A DNA stretch of 64,000 nt. It comes from Phyllostachys edulis. Lineage: Eukaryota; Streptophyta; Magnoliopsida; Poales; Poaceae. Location: assembly GCA_036346405.1 (NCBI GenBank), contig CM070563.1:27031600-27095599 (forward strand), read 5' to 3'. The position numbers and the translations under genes were made by a program. The notes under the pieces are model-generated. The model saw nothing but the letters and a program-made list of their open reading frames with translations, was not told the origin of the DNA and ran no database searches. Every line of letters begins with the position of its first letter. Positions within the stretch are counted from its first letter, which is position 1. Of this stretch, positions 23,718 through 35,702 are shown one piece after another.

Positions 23718-25758
23718 GGTGAGTTTCTCCATGCCCTGTCCTCCTTTTTGCTCTAACGACCACGTTGCGTAGTTGTATCTTTCTCACAACCACGTTTCGC
23801 AGTCGTATCCTCCTTGTACCCCTTTTTGTATTCTTGTACGATCACGTTGAGTAGTCATATCCCTCATTGGACCTCAAGACCCCCTCCCTTGACCTCCTCA
23901 GGGCCTCCTCCCTTGACCTCCTCACAACCTCCTCCTCAGGGCCTCCTCCCTTGACCTCCTCAGGACCTCCTCCATTGACCTCCTCAAGACCTCCTCCCTT
24001 GATCCAATTTCTATTTCTGTGCCTTTCTTTTAGTTCTAGTTTGATAGTTTTCTTTTGGTTTTTATTTGGATTTGTTGTATTTATTTGGCTCTTTTCGCAC
24101 GTGTAGATTTCGGCTTCTCTGAAGAGTTCTTGGACCCGGCGACCTCTACTGAAGAACCTCAGCTCTTCAACGAAAGCAAGTTGTAGACCTTTGATCATGT
24201 CGTTCCCAGTTTGCAAAATTATATTGTTTTACACCAACGTGTATGGCTATTTGTATAAAAATGGTTTGGGAATTAGCTAAACACCTACTCGTCAGTACGA
24301 CTCCTCGAATACTTGTGTTTGACGTGTTGATATGTACCGTTGGACAGCATAGGTGGGTATTATTAGTTGGACATTCTTATTGTGATAACCAACAAGGGTG
24401 CCTATATTGCTTAGACCTGCTTAGTTATACGTTGTCTCTCGATCACTTGTTTCAGTGATGATTTAATTTTACTAAGAGATTATGGAATTGTGGCATATGT
24501 TGCCTTGGCATGTGTTGCCTTGGCATGCGTTGCCCTGGCCTGTGTGGCCGCTAATAAAAACTTGTTGTGCCATGGCTAGGGTGGCCATTGGCTGGGTTGA
24601 ACCCAAAATATTTTCGCTCGGGCGAGTGGTCATGCAGTAAAGGGGGGTGTAGAAAGCACACTGGGATGAGGAGGTCTCTCCTGAGCAGCCACTAAGGACT
24701 TAACCTTGTAAGCCATTGATCTAGGCCATACTGTGCAACCACAAGTCCATACTGGGGTGGACCTGGCCAACTAATTGGCAATGCTTTGATTCGGTTCTGT
24801 TTTGGTGGAAATGTGTAAGACTTGGGATGGACACACACACTTGGCGCAAGAGAGGGTCAGGAAGGCGAAACCTTAGCGAGCGGAATTGAGTCAAGGCAGA
24901 ACCTTGTAAAGGCCTTGTCACGTGTTTTAGCCTGCTTATCCAAGGTAGTGAGCAGGGGCATCGACGGGTGCCAAACAAAGTAGAGATGTCGTGTCTTGTG
25001 GGTAAAGCTGTACAACCTCTGCAGAGTATAAATCTATTCGAATAGCCGTGTCCCCAGTTATGGACAATGCCTGATGATTTCACGCAAGGGGTAGACTTTC
25101 TCAAAACATGTTGGTCCTTGTTGGTTCCGAGTGGTCTGGGCAGTAACCATGGTGGTCACGAGTGGTCCGGGAAGTGAACAGGGTGTTCATGAGTTGTTTT
25201 CAAAGAAACTTGATTACTTATGTATTAATCTTTCAAACTGTGCTTTGCCATCTACTTACTGTATTTTCATTCAATATTGCTTTCTGCAAAGTAACCATAA
25301 AGACCTCCTTGTCAAACCTTGCATGAATACTATTTGCATACATTTCTCTACGACTTGCTGAGTACATTCAAAGTACTCATGGCTTTGTGCCCTCTGGTTA
25401 ATAAGGAGTTGAAGAAGAACTAGGGAGCTCCTACCTCTTTGAAGAAGAGGTCTTCGAAGACCTCTCGTGCTAGGGGACGTCCTCCACTCGATTGCCTGTA
25501 GGCATGTCGAATGGCCTCCACGTGTCCTTTTGTTTTTTCCGCTGCGAGCTCTCTATTGTAAGCCCTGCATGGCAACTGTGTAACAACCTTGACCATAAGG
25601 TCTTTTGCTTATATTAATGTTAATTTGTTTGCTTCATCTATAGTTTTTTGTATGGCTGTGATCACCTCATTGTTGAAACTGTGCGGACTAGCTACTAATC
25701 TTAGGACTGGTCCAGAATGCACAGTGGGTCTCGGGGATTGCTTACCCGAGGTGTGACA
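22820..25758 (+). repeat. 3' LTR of G1
   Basis: It starts TGTAACATCCCAAATTTT and ends GAGGTGTGACA (2939 bp). Compared with the 5' LTR it lacks the expanded minisatellite but otherwise aligns throughout: CT tract at 23684-23714, TATAAAA at 23468-23474, and the ATTCGAATAG and TGCACAGTGGGTC passages. Open frames within it mirror those in the 5' LTR and are not genes. Confidence 0.92.
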
Positions 25759-25763
25759 AAAGC

Positions 25764-25785
25764 TCAGAAAAACTGGGACATTACA
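25764..25785 (-). mobile_element. Displaced terminal 22 bp of solo LTR S1
   Basis: The sequence ends GGGACATTACA, which in reverse complement reads TGTAATGTCCC, the LTR start. It is the piece of S1 cut off by G1. CTACT at 25786-25790 follows and matches 5412-5416 exactly. Confidence 0.85.
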
Positions 25786-25790
25786 CTACT

Positions 25791-26245
25791 AGACAAGACC
25801 CCTTTTAATAGTACGCAACCTTTACTAGCAATACGGTATTCCAACCAAACATCGAGACCGGTAAAAGACTAGTAACACATCTTTAACCTATGCTAGTCAT
25901 ATCTTTGCCTTGAGCATCCATCTTGGAGTGATTATTTGATGGCGAACATCTCCACTCTAAGTTCGGGTTCTTGACTTGATAATCATCAACATATGATGAT
26001 ATTTTTCACTTTGGGATCTTGTCTTGAATATCATCAACATATAGTGACTTTCTTTACTTTGAGATCTTGTCTTGATACTCATCAAGACATGATGACATCC
26101 TTTATCCCGAACTTTGACTTGATGACAATCAACTCATGATGCCATCCAAAGTCTTTATCATTATGGGACTCAACCTATTTCACCAACTCATGAAAAATGT
26201 TAGTCCATACGACGATTGTCATTAATTACCAAAATACTCCATTAA
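25791..26245. repeat. Unclassified dispersed repeat R1, right part
   Basis: This is the continuation of the 3906-5416 repeat after removal of S1. It consists of irregular copies of a motif around CTTGATGATCATCAACATATGA, with short ATCAACA and GATCTTGTCTTGA repeats (25975-26130), and finishes near CATTAATTACC. It is non-coding. The right limit is approximate because the host gene fragment starts at 26252. Confidence 0.5.
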
Positions 26246-27149
26246 CTCATAATGGCGGATTTAAATTCTTCAGTTGTCTCGAACCGAAAACCCTTCTCCA
26301 ACATGTCCTCCCCTTCCTGCACCCCAACGAGGCCGCCGCTGCCTCCGGTGCACGTCTCCAACCTCGATGGCTCCGGCGCCAGCGCCATATGCGACCCCGC
26401 GCGCCCTGTGGAGGTCAAAACCAAGGAGGACCCCATGGGGTTGCCTCCGCTCCGGCAGCACGCAAGGAAGAGGGAGTGTGAGGTGTCGTCGGACGTTGTC
26501 GAGGTGTGAGCCGACGAGGGCGACGGTGCGGACAGAGGGGATGGGACGCTCGCCGCCAAAAAAGGTTTGTTTAGGGTTTTCTGTATCAACGGATCAAAAG
26601 ATTGGATTTTTTTCCCCCTGTTTGCGTTTGCTAGGCTTTTTGTTTTGTTATGGTCGAATACCATGTTGTGTGATGTTACGTTTCGCTATTTCTTTTGCAA
26701 GATTAGAGCGTTTGGGGGGTAAATACTTGTTTGTACTAATGATTTGGTTTGTTGGGAAAAATGTCTGGACGCCATTCAAATTTCATCCCGACGTATCATA
26801 GAGCACGATAAATTGACTAGAATTAATGAGGGGATGCAAGGCGAGATTGTAACATGCCTGATTTCCCTCAAAAAAAATTTGGTGATGGACTGCAACAAAC
26901 TAGACATTGTTGTAAAAATCAATTTGGTAGTAATCGGTGACGAGTAATAATGTTAATTACAACTGCAAATGGGTAGCCATTCCTCATGTGTTATGGCCAC
27001 GTCGCGGAGTTGCGGTACATGGTGACCCACTAAGTAAAATGGATGTACTTCGAGGATTGACTTTGTTTGCTGTAATTTGGGGTGTGCAATCGTGTTAAGG
27101 TGTTACCATGGTTGCTAATTCCGGCATAAGTGCACTAATTTTCTTGATA

Positions 27150-27686
27150 CTCCCTCCGATCATAGAAGAGTGACGTTTTAAAATACGTGTAATTAAATTT
27201 TATAAAATTTAGCTATATATATATGTATTTATGAATAATTCGATTGGACACATAAAAATGATATTACGTATATTTATCTCGAAAGTACTTTCGTAGGGTT
27301 ATAATTTTATTACTTCCCCATGTCACAATATAAGTCATTTTAGCCTTCTTAACTCTTCTCGAAATATAAGTCGTTCTACAATTTCGAGGCACGTTTGCCC
27401 ATTTTGTTCCTGTTACGCCCTTGCTTAATTTCATAAATAAATGGTCTCTTTTCACATGCCTCTACTCTGTTTCCCATGCAATTCCGACCGAACTCTAATT
27501 AAAGGAGTAAGATTGAGGGAATGATTGAAGGGTAATAATGTCATTTCACCCAACTCTAAAACTACCTATATTGTGACACAAAGAGAGTATGTTTTATAAA
27601 TATATCACACTAGAAATTGGTGGACAAAAGTTGCATTTTGAGATAGCGCCGATGTCCAAAACGTCACTCTTTTGTGACCGGACGGG
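27150..27686. mobile_element. Stowaway-type MITE, outer
   Basis: Inverted ends CTCCCTCCGATCATAGAAGA (left) and, inverted, CCCGTCCGGTCACAAAAGAG (right) are flanked by TA (27148-27149, 27687-27688). It is Tc1/mariner-derived, non-coding, and sits in intron 1 of the TDP2-like fragment. A second MITE is inserted in it. Confidence 0.85.
27313..27587. mobile_element. Stowaway-type MITE, nested in the outer one
   Basis: Inverted ends share the GTGTCACAATATA(A/G)GT core and are flanked by TA (27311-27312, 27588-27589). It is 275 bp and non-coding. It must be younger than the outer MITE. Confidence 0.82.
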
Positions 27687-28148
27687 TACAAAGCAATGTT
27701 CATCTGGTTCATTCCGTCATTTATCTTGTACTAAATGACCTTGTTCATGCAATTTTTCTTCCTTCAGTGCTCCACCCTACTTATTGTTTGAACAATAATG
27801 TATGATCTAATCCCTATTGCAAATCGCTCTCTTTTTTCAGTTACAAATTATTTAGGTAAATTTTCTCAACATAATATTTGCCTTATTGTATTTTTAAAGT
27901 TGCTGTAGTTTTCATATTGCTAATCTTGGTAGTTTTCATATCTCCTTATACAAGTTCATTTCATCTTTCAAGCTGCTTTTTTACGCTTCTGTTTTGGTAT
28001 GGTCACATTAAAAACTGGATGTCTTCCCACAGGAAATTTTGAGACTCATTTGGACAAGAAGACCTTCAAAGTCATGACATACAATGTCTGGTTTTGGAAG
28101 GATATAGAACTGCATAGAAGGTTGGATGCTCTTGGAGATCTTATTAAG

Positions 28149-28720
28149 GATTTTTTTTTAAAAAAAAATACTATTTTAATAAATAATTACAAAAATAAAT
28201 AGTCAATTTTTTTTTTACAAAATGGCCCTCTTCCGTCATTTCAAATGGCGACAGGGACCCTGTCGCTATGGAAATAGTTTGGTTGCCAATTCAATCGGCG
28301 ATAAGATCCCTATCGCCTGAATTGGCGACACAGGGATCTTGTCGCCGATTGAATTGGCAACAGGAGCCCATTTTTGAAATTAAATTGTATTTATAATTTT
28401 GTTAATATCTTTAAGTGTCCGCGCAACCGATAATTTTCGAAAAAGATAAGGAAACATAAAGAAGAGAATAATTTAGAAGTTTCGGTGTGATCAAATATAT
28501 TTGGAATATGATTTCGTCGGCACAATAACAAAAATAGCCCCCTTCGATGGCACAATAAGAAAAGTATTGAAGTGTCATTTTCTAATGCAATTATCCCTTT
28601 TCTGGACCGATTTATTTAAGAGTACGGAATGAAATATTAGGGAGAGAATGACTTGGGAACGAGGGTGTGGTCATTTCGTGTACGAAAAGGCTAAAATTAG
28701 GGTGGTGTGGGGGTGCCGCA
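28149..28720. other. Unassigned spacer with a TGGCGACA palindromic block
   Basis: No coding sequence is supported. An A/T run (28150-28215) is followed by a block (28238-28370) with several direct and inverted copies of TTGGCGACA/TTGTCGCC separated by GGGACC or GGATC words. The rest is AT-rich unique-looking sequence. It may be the continuation of the TDP2 intron or an old repeat; the boundary with the following LTR is uncertain. Confidence 0.4.
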
Positions 28721-30039
28721 ATGCTGACTCCCTCACACAGTTACCTGTACACACAACAAGAACAAATAGTATTGATAAGTCATACATAAATTAATATCTA
28801 CATAACATGACTGATACATCTACTCACGAGCCCTCTTGGGCATACCCCACGTGTGGCCCCTAGCTTTGTCTGGGGCGGCTGCCGGCGCTGGTGCGAGTAC
28901 GTCAAAGGCTCTGGCGGCTGAGATACCCTACCGACATGAGTAGCCTGCACAAGTGTCACGAGAGGGTGCAGCGTCGGCTGGCTCGCTCCGGGTGCACCGT
29001 GCAGCTATGAAGCTCCAACGAAAACCTGACTGCTCTCGCCGTGCGAAGGTCCACCACCCTATCAGCGTCTCCTCGTCGAAGTCAAAGTCTAAGGTGTGGG
29101 ATCCCTCATGCGACACCAACCCCTTGTCCCAAAGTGTTGTACGACCTATGGAACAATACATTTTTCAAGTAACCCTTCTAGACCATCATTTTAAAATCTC
29201 CCAAATTTATATTCGACATTTCATCCATTTTCCAAATTTGGTAATACTAGAGGCCAGCTAAGCATTTATACGATACTCGCACTCAAAATATCCAACTCGA
29301 CATAATCTATTGCCTAAACCATATCCTATAGGCTACAACAGTAAGGATATCAACATTTCAAGGAAGATTATGCAATGAATAAGAATATAGCTACTGATAT
29401 TTGCAAATATAGCAATTTTTTACTCAAACATACACTCATGCACAATAGAATTTGCAAAAGAAATACAATAATCAAAATAATGAGATCAATATGATCAAAG
29501 GGGGTACTTGCCTTGCTTTGGTATCTCAGAGTATGAGGATGGAGGATCGTCGAAAATTTCGTTCGAGGTATTGACGTCTATTAAAAAATAACTTAGAGCA
29601 AATTAATTACAGAAAATTAATTTCAATAGCAACGAAATCTAAATATTTTTGCATATTCATACAAATCATGATTTTATTAAAAAAATCATTCAATTTGAAG
29701 TTCATATGCAAAAGTTACTATCGTTTTAATTTTGCTCGGTTTGAAACTTCCTGAAATAATAAAAAAGTGATGTTGAAAGCGTATTTTATGATGTTTACGC
29801 TTTCTAACATGGGAAACATATTTTCCTCTGAGTTGAAAATGGTTTTTTCTCATTTTTTTCCATTTTTTCAGGTTTTATTAACATACATGTGTGGCCTACT
29901 TGTCAGTGACTCATATTTCTATTTCTTGATTTTATTTATAAAAAAACAGTAGCGGTCCCGCATATCATAGACTCATTAATTATTTAACTAAATAATTAGA
30001 TCCCAATTTGATTAAATCCACTAACAGCTGGGTCAACAT
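28721..30039 (-). mobile_element. Long gypsy-type LTR S3, minus strand, left part
   Basis: Inverted features of the long LTR family seen at 30413-34567 and 51022-55437 are visible, including TTGCCTTGC (29511) against GCAAGGCAAG in those LTRs. The sequence is cut at 30039 by the copia element P1 and resumes at 60455. The left limit is not defined: no TG end with a matching duplication was found. The frames at 28928-29261 are inside this repeat. Confidence 0.5.
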
Positions 30040-30412
30040 CCTTGGTGATATGCCCTAGAGGAAATCATAGAGATGATTGTATCACGTCTATGTTTATGAA
30101 TTATAGAATAAATGTTATTTTGTACCTTGAATGAATCATCAGTTATAAAGATTAACAAGTATGTGACTTGTTGGTGAAGCTCTTTAACTTATATGATGTC
30201 GTTCAAAATGTATCCCTCGTCGGAACACTAGTGACTTTTCGACCAACACATGTATTGATTGATGACCATGTTTCACCTGTCATGGATATACGGATATCGA
30301 ATCAATAATGTGAATACATGTTAGAGAACATGGTGTTGGATTGACCCACCTTGAGACACTATTGAGATTGTTATGATTTTATGTGTCATCAGTTGATCTC
30401 AAGCAATGATAA
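30040..30412 (+). repeat. P1 5' LTR remnant
   Basis: It matches 58876-59252 closely (TATGCCCTAGAGG, ATGAATCATCAGTTAT, GGATATCGAATCAATAATG) until CAAGCAATGAT, where the two copies diverge. The first two bases, expected TG, read CC. The remaining roughly 1.2 kb, including its promoter and the primer site, is missing before gag. Confidence 0.85.
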
Positions 30413-33400
30413 TTAGTATGCATCTCATCAGCATCCATAGTGTTTTGGAAGCATTTGCATATTATATTGCACTTGGAAAATTTTAAATCAAAATATTAAA
30501 CTTTAACCTAATTCAACTCCTCCAAAGATAATAGAAATAAGTCCTTACAAAGACCTCTGGGAGATAATTTATTGAAATACTATAATATTTATCAAGAATA
30601 AATATAATTTTTACTGAATTTTTGGAACTCATTTCGACCCACAGAAAATTCAAACCCAATTCAAAAACCTAAGTTAGGTTTGAATTTATATTTAGCAAAT
30701 AAATCTTAAATAGTGAGGTTTAAGATTTTATTTGAGCACTAGGATGTCCCAAAAGGCTCTCTGATTTATTTCAGGTTTTTAGGATTTTTATTGCTATTTT
30801 TAGTGGCTCGGTCAAAGTAGAATCAATTGAAATCTAAATCAATCAAACTTTTGACCTGATCGGACCGACCTGCTTGATCGGACGGTCCGAACATTCTGAC
30901 TCGAACCACTTGTTTCGGCTGAACCACCTAACCCAACTTGGCTCGCACCCGCGCCCGACCGCAACACTTTGTGACGTTGTCAACATGGGCCCGCGTGTCA
31001 GCTTCGTCCTCTTCCCGTTGGCGCACGTAGAGCAGCTTTGCCACGCGGCCGCGGATGCCTTGAGATGCGCCAGTGGACGCCGTAAGCCACCGCCCAAAAC
31101 GACCACTCCGGAGCTTTCTCCACCTAACGCCGCCTCCATTCCGTCTCTAGCCCGAGGTTAATACCCCCCGTCACCTCTTTTTTTCCTCATCCGTCCTCTC
31201 GGGTCTGAGGAAGGAGAAGCTCACAATTGCTCATCTCTCCATTCTCGGGACAAGGTTGTGCCATTGGAGTTTCTAGAGCACGCACCCGAGTGACACCATT
31301 GTGTCTTCTTCATCTCCGAAGTTCGAGGATTTGAAGCTTTGTCCATTTTCGACCGAAGAACACCTCTTCATCTCCTACTCCGTTCTGAGCATCCGCCAAG
31401 GACTTCTTCATCGCCGACAAGACTCCGGCCATCTCCGACCCTCTCCAAGCTTCAGGTAGCCTCCTTAGACTTCGTAGTTCCTCGGGCACCTGCTTGAATG
31501 AACAATGTGGAGCTTTTCTTGTGCATGCATGTTTGGTCGTATAACCACCGTCGCTCCTCTCCAACTAGCCGTCGGTACAGGCCAACTCAGCCATTGCCAC
31601 CACCAACAATAGTTGCGCAGCACTATTAGGAACCCGTACCTGCCCTTGGTTCACGCCAGCGTGGACCACATCGCTAGCGATGAGCTCGGTAAGGAACTCA
31701 AGTGTGTTGTCGTACGCCGACAGCACTGTAGCTAGGCCATTAGGGCTAATCTGCGCGCATTTAGTACTAATGATTGCTTACGGTAATTAAATGTTGTCTT
31801 AGCCGCGTTAATAAGTCACTTACAAGTGGGACCGCGAATGAAAACAAGAAAACTAAACTGGTTTTGCCTAGAGCATGACAGGTGGGCCCATAGGTTTAGT
31901 GGGCTGGATCACGAGGACATGCATGGTGGACCAAGTTCAACAGACCGTGCCTATGACGGTCGGGTCCCACAAGTCAGAACACATTTAATTGGAAATTAAA
32001 ATAAAAATGCACTATTCATTGGACCCCACACGTCAGTGACTGAGGCTAGCGCAACATCCGGTAGCAAAAGTTTTAAATGCTTAAGAAAATCCGGAAATCA
32101 TTTATTTGTACACTAAAAATTCGTTCACCTTCAAAAATGCATAACTAATTCATCTTAATTCCGAAATGAATGAAACCAATTTTGATAATTTTCATTTTAA
32201 GTGAAATTTATTCTAAAATAGGTTTCAAACTTGTCTCTAACACAGAAAATTTAGTTTTTGGAGATTGATCCAAAACCCAATTATTTTCATACTAGAAAAG
32301 GCTTTTAACTTTGAAAATTCATAACTAATTCATATGAACTCCAAATGATATAAACCAAGTTATTTTGGTCTTATAATTTTATCCTCTATTTATCTATGTA
32401 ATCCTTTTCTCCACCACTACTCTATAAATTTTCACCAAATAATTAAATTAGGATGAATAATAACCGAAATGCAATTTTCAAGATTTTCTAGAAAACTGAT
32501 TTTCCAACCACCATAACTTCCACATACTAACTCCAAATGGAATAATTATTTCATCTAAAATCATCATCTAACTACTGTAAAAAATTCATGCATTTTTTAG
32601 CAGTTTTAATTTTGTGGTATTTCTCGGTGTTTATCGGTGTCTTTATTCTTTAGAGTCCGAAGTGATCGAAGTAAACTCCTTCGCCACCGAGAGTGAAAAA
32701 TTTGACTTCCAGCAAGGCAAGCATCATTTGAACTTTCTTTTTTTTGCATCATATTGATCCCAGTTTTGATTAGTTAGTGCAATGATAATTGCTTGCATGC
32801 TATTTTGTTATGTCGATATTTTTGTGATGTGTAGTTAGTTATGTCATATTCATGAGGTTATCCTTGAATTATTTCAGTACCTACATGCTTAAGTTAGGTT
32901 GTGTGAAATATATTATATGGGATTGCTTAGCCATGCAGGTCTAGTTTTGTGGTAGATCGATTGTCGGGAATAACCCGTCAATCATGGGAGACACAAAACT
33001 TTCTTATCTTCCTTTTATTCTAGATTTTCGTATCTGTTTCTCAAGTTAAAATTTGTTATTTCAAAATAGTTTTGGGTCTAGGCAAGTGGTTGTTAGTGTG
33101 TGTGTGTTGTTATGCACGAGACTCGGGTTTTGTGGTTGTCTTGTCCGGACCAACAAGGACCGAACTTTGGTGACGTCGTTAATTCAAGTAAAATTTGTGC
33201 TACCACACGCTGGATGTGGGAACCGGCTTGGTCAAGTAAGGGGAGAGTTTTTATCGAGTTAAATTCCAGGTGGTATGAGGACACTTGTGTTCGATCATTT
33301 GTCCATAGGAGCCGATGTAATTTTCTATAATGTGTGTGGGAGCACTGTTTTTCTTTATTTACATTGCATCGGTATTTCCAACACAACTTGTGAGCCCGCT

Positions 33401-34567
33401 TAGCAAACGCTATCGGTCATTTGTACTAAGTTGGGGTTCATCTCACAAAGGAAAACTTATCTTAATTGGGTTTTCTTGCTAAAAAGTACCGAATATCGAT
33501 TTCCCTGGCCGACATACCTAAGGAATAAGGAAGTGTGTCATTATCCAGAGGCTTACGGACTAATCGAGTCGTGTGGGTAAAGTAGTAGGCCTCTATAGAG
33601 TGTAAATCTATTCGAATAGCCGTGTCCACGGTTACAGACGACCGCTTGAATTCGAGAGTAATTATTGTTAGACTTTGAATTAAAATTGACATGGTTACAA
33701 CTTGGTATCAGCATGAATGGGTGTTCATGCATGTTAGCTTATCAAAGTGGGCAGCCACTTTGGTATTGGTTTGGTTTTAATTGTTTATTAATGTATATCT
33801 ATGTCACTTGTTTATCTTTTGCTTAAAAACTTGTTTATAAAATGGCAATTGAAGACTAGTATGTGTAGGATGAAAATAGTCGTGTTTTCTACAAAAACTA
33901 AGCCACTATTGCCATCCTTTGAATAACCTCTAAGCATAAATAATTTTTTCTTTGTGTAAGACTTGCGAGTACATTTGTACTTAACCCGGTTGCTGCAAAT
34001 TCAGGTGAGGAAGATGCTTCGCCCGACGAGCTTGTTAGCGCCGAGTTTGGCGATGTTAACGAGTAGTGCTTTTATCCAACTCCTAGTTGGTTGCCATGGG
34101 TTATGGGGCACACCATTGCTGGACCTTTTGGTTTATTTACATTACTTCTACTGCTACTTATTGCTCTTATTCGAATTTGGCCGGTCGGCCGCTTTGTAAT
34201 AGTTGTAGACTTAACTATTATGTTGTCTATCTTTTGGATTATCAATGTATGTTGTTGTATGATTGTGATTGACGTTGAATGAGGGTATGGACGTGTTGGT
34301 CACTGATCTTGGGAGCCAACACGGTCACATACCTGCTATTGATGAATTCCCTTTTAACTCATTAAGTGTGGACTTGGACTGTTTGGAGGACCGGTTATCA
34401 TGTAGTGCTTGCAGAGGAGTTGTACGTATGATCATCAGAGCTCTAGTTCAGTTAGGACTTCTCACTTAGATGGAGTTAAGTTAGAATTCATTTACTTGAG
34501 GTCCAGAGTTATTTCCATAAGACTGGGAAGGCCTCGGTCTTACGGAAATAATCCAGGGGTCCTCACA
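30413..34567 (+). mobile_element. Long gypsy-type LTR G3 (5'-truncated)
   Basis: It is related to S4 (51022-55437): shared landmarks are the GCCGCCTCCATTCCGTCT region (about 31130), GCAAGGCAAGCA (32712) and ATTCGAATAGCC (33610). It lacks the TGTAACATCCC start and ends GGGGTCCTCACA, immediately followed by a primer site. It interrupts the copia 5' LTR. The 70-100-codon frames inside are not supported as genes. Confidence 0.7.
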
Positions 34568-34582
34568 GGTATCAGAGCCATC
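34568..34582 (+). promoter_or_regulatory. G3 primer-binding site
   Basis: GGTATCAGAGCCATC directly follows the LTR end CTCACA. It is a tRNA-Met-type primer site, confirming that 30413-34567 is an LTR and the next kilobase is internal retrotransposon sequence. Confidence 0.75.
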
Positions 34583-35702
34583 TTACATAGTTTTTTATCT
34601 AGATTGATCGCATATACTTGATATGTGGCAGTAGTAGATTGGATCTATTGCTAGTCGAGTCTGGTAACCTAGATCGGTTCATATGGATGGAACGATCTAG
34701 GCACTGGTCGATAAGATCGATCAGGTTTTGGTGATAATAGATGGGTTTGCGGGAGGTATGAGAACCAGATGATTACTCGGCTTGTGCATGACCACATTAC
34801 ATGATACTCCTACTGGTCGGAATTCCGCCATTGAAGTATGTCGTAGTGCATGGTCGTATCAAGGCAATGATCATATTGGTTCAGAATAGGGACCGCCGTG
34901 CTAGGTAATCGTACCGTGCGTTATAGTATTATGTGTTCGTGTCACCCGATAGAATTGGATTCTATGCATAACTCATTTTTATAGGGATTGATGTGAATAG
35001 TATGGCCCATTGTGTATGTGATGCATGTGTGGATTATCATGGCCTGCATGTCATGCTGTGATATAGCCATCGAGCTACATGTTATTGTATAACGGTCTGC
35101 GTACTGACTTGTGATGCTTGATATTATCGTCTATAATTCATTACTAGCTTTTAGGAGTAATTGCTTAGTAGATAAATGTGGTCGAAGACTTCAAGCATGA
35201 TGATCGGAGGACAGGAAGCATGGCGATGGAGATCGTCATGTTAAGGGCCATACTATTTCATAGTTTAATTTGATTATCTGTGCATGTTTATTCCTATCAT
35301 GCTATTTATCATGTTTTATCATTAGATGTTTTAACACGGTAGAATAGCATCCCTCAAGAAAAATTAAGTATTTTGATGTCTTTCCAATTGTTGTGCCTAT
35401 CACGATTTTGATCGTTAATTGGTATGTCTACCAAAGTAGGGTGCCATTAACTATCTTAATAAGATGGGGTGGGTGTCGGACACCCATATGCATAGTGTTG
35501 GTTTAATTTGATGAGGCTATCAAAATAGTTTTAGGCCTTGGGGCATAGTGTTGGTAGCCGGGGCATAGAGATGTCACCTAACAAATAAGAATCATATATG
35601 ATATGATTAGCAAGAGGTTGCTTACCTTGAATCACTAGGTTTCTAGCAGTGATGCCAAAGCTCACTAGGACTTGATGATTTTTGGATCTTGAACCCACTA
35701 TA
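34583..35702 (+). mobile_element. G3 internal region, non-coding (LARD-like)
   Basis: About 1.1 kb follow the primer site with no gag or pol homology and no frame above about 60 codons. This suits a large non-autonomous retrotransposon derivative, or a 5' leader truncated before gag. No second G3 LTR is present downstream. Confidence 0.45.

Larger units (their letters stand above)
8238..25758 (+). mobile_element. Complete, decayed Ty3/gypsy chromovirus-type retrotransposon G1
   Basis: The element has 5' LTR, tRNA-Met-type primer site, gag, protease, RT, RNase H, integrase, chromodomain-like tail, PPT and 3' LTR in the gypsy order. Target duplications are AAAAC (8233-8237) and AAAGC (25759-25763). 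Removing the two CACTA elements leaves about 11.4 kb. The long LTRs (about 2.9-3.3 kb), C-terminal chromodomain and Met primer site suggest the Del/Tekay lineage; that lineage call is inference. At least 14 in-frame stops and two frameshifts show it is inactive. It is inserted 22 bases from the end of solo LTR S1, in the opposite orientation. Confidence 0.92.
26252..28148 (+). pseudogene. Truncated TDP2-like (tyrosyl-DNA phosphodiesterase 2) gene fragment, two exons
   Basis: Exon 1 (26252-26564) begins ATG GCG GAT and is GC-rich. Exon 2 (28033-28148) follows a CCCACAG acceptor and encodes KTFKVMTYNVWFWKDIELHRR and ALGDLI, which matches the first strand of the endonuclease/exonuclease/phosphatase fold of plant TDP2. 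TDP2 removes topoisomerase II adducts from DNA ends. Both introns/exons join in phase 1 (K-K-G|GA). An in-frame TGA at 26507-26509 breaks exon 1, and the expected donor after exon 2 reads GGATTT rather than GGT. Catalytic residues further downstream are absent. The assignment rests on about 38 residues. Confidence 0.6.

Noticed and set aside
26274..26801. 175-codon frame overlapping the TDP2-like exon
   Set aside because: It runs in another frame through the exon's GC-rich sequence and into the intron; the exon frame has phase-compatible splicing to a recognisable domain.
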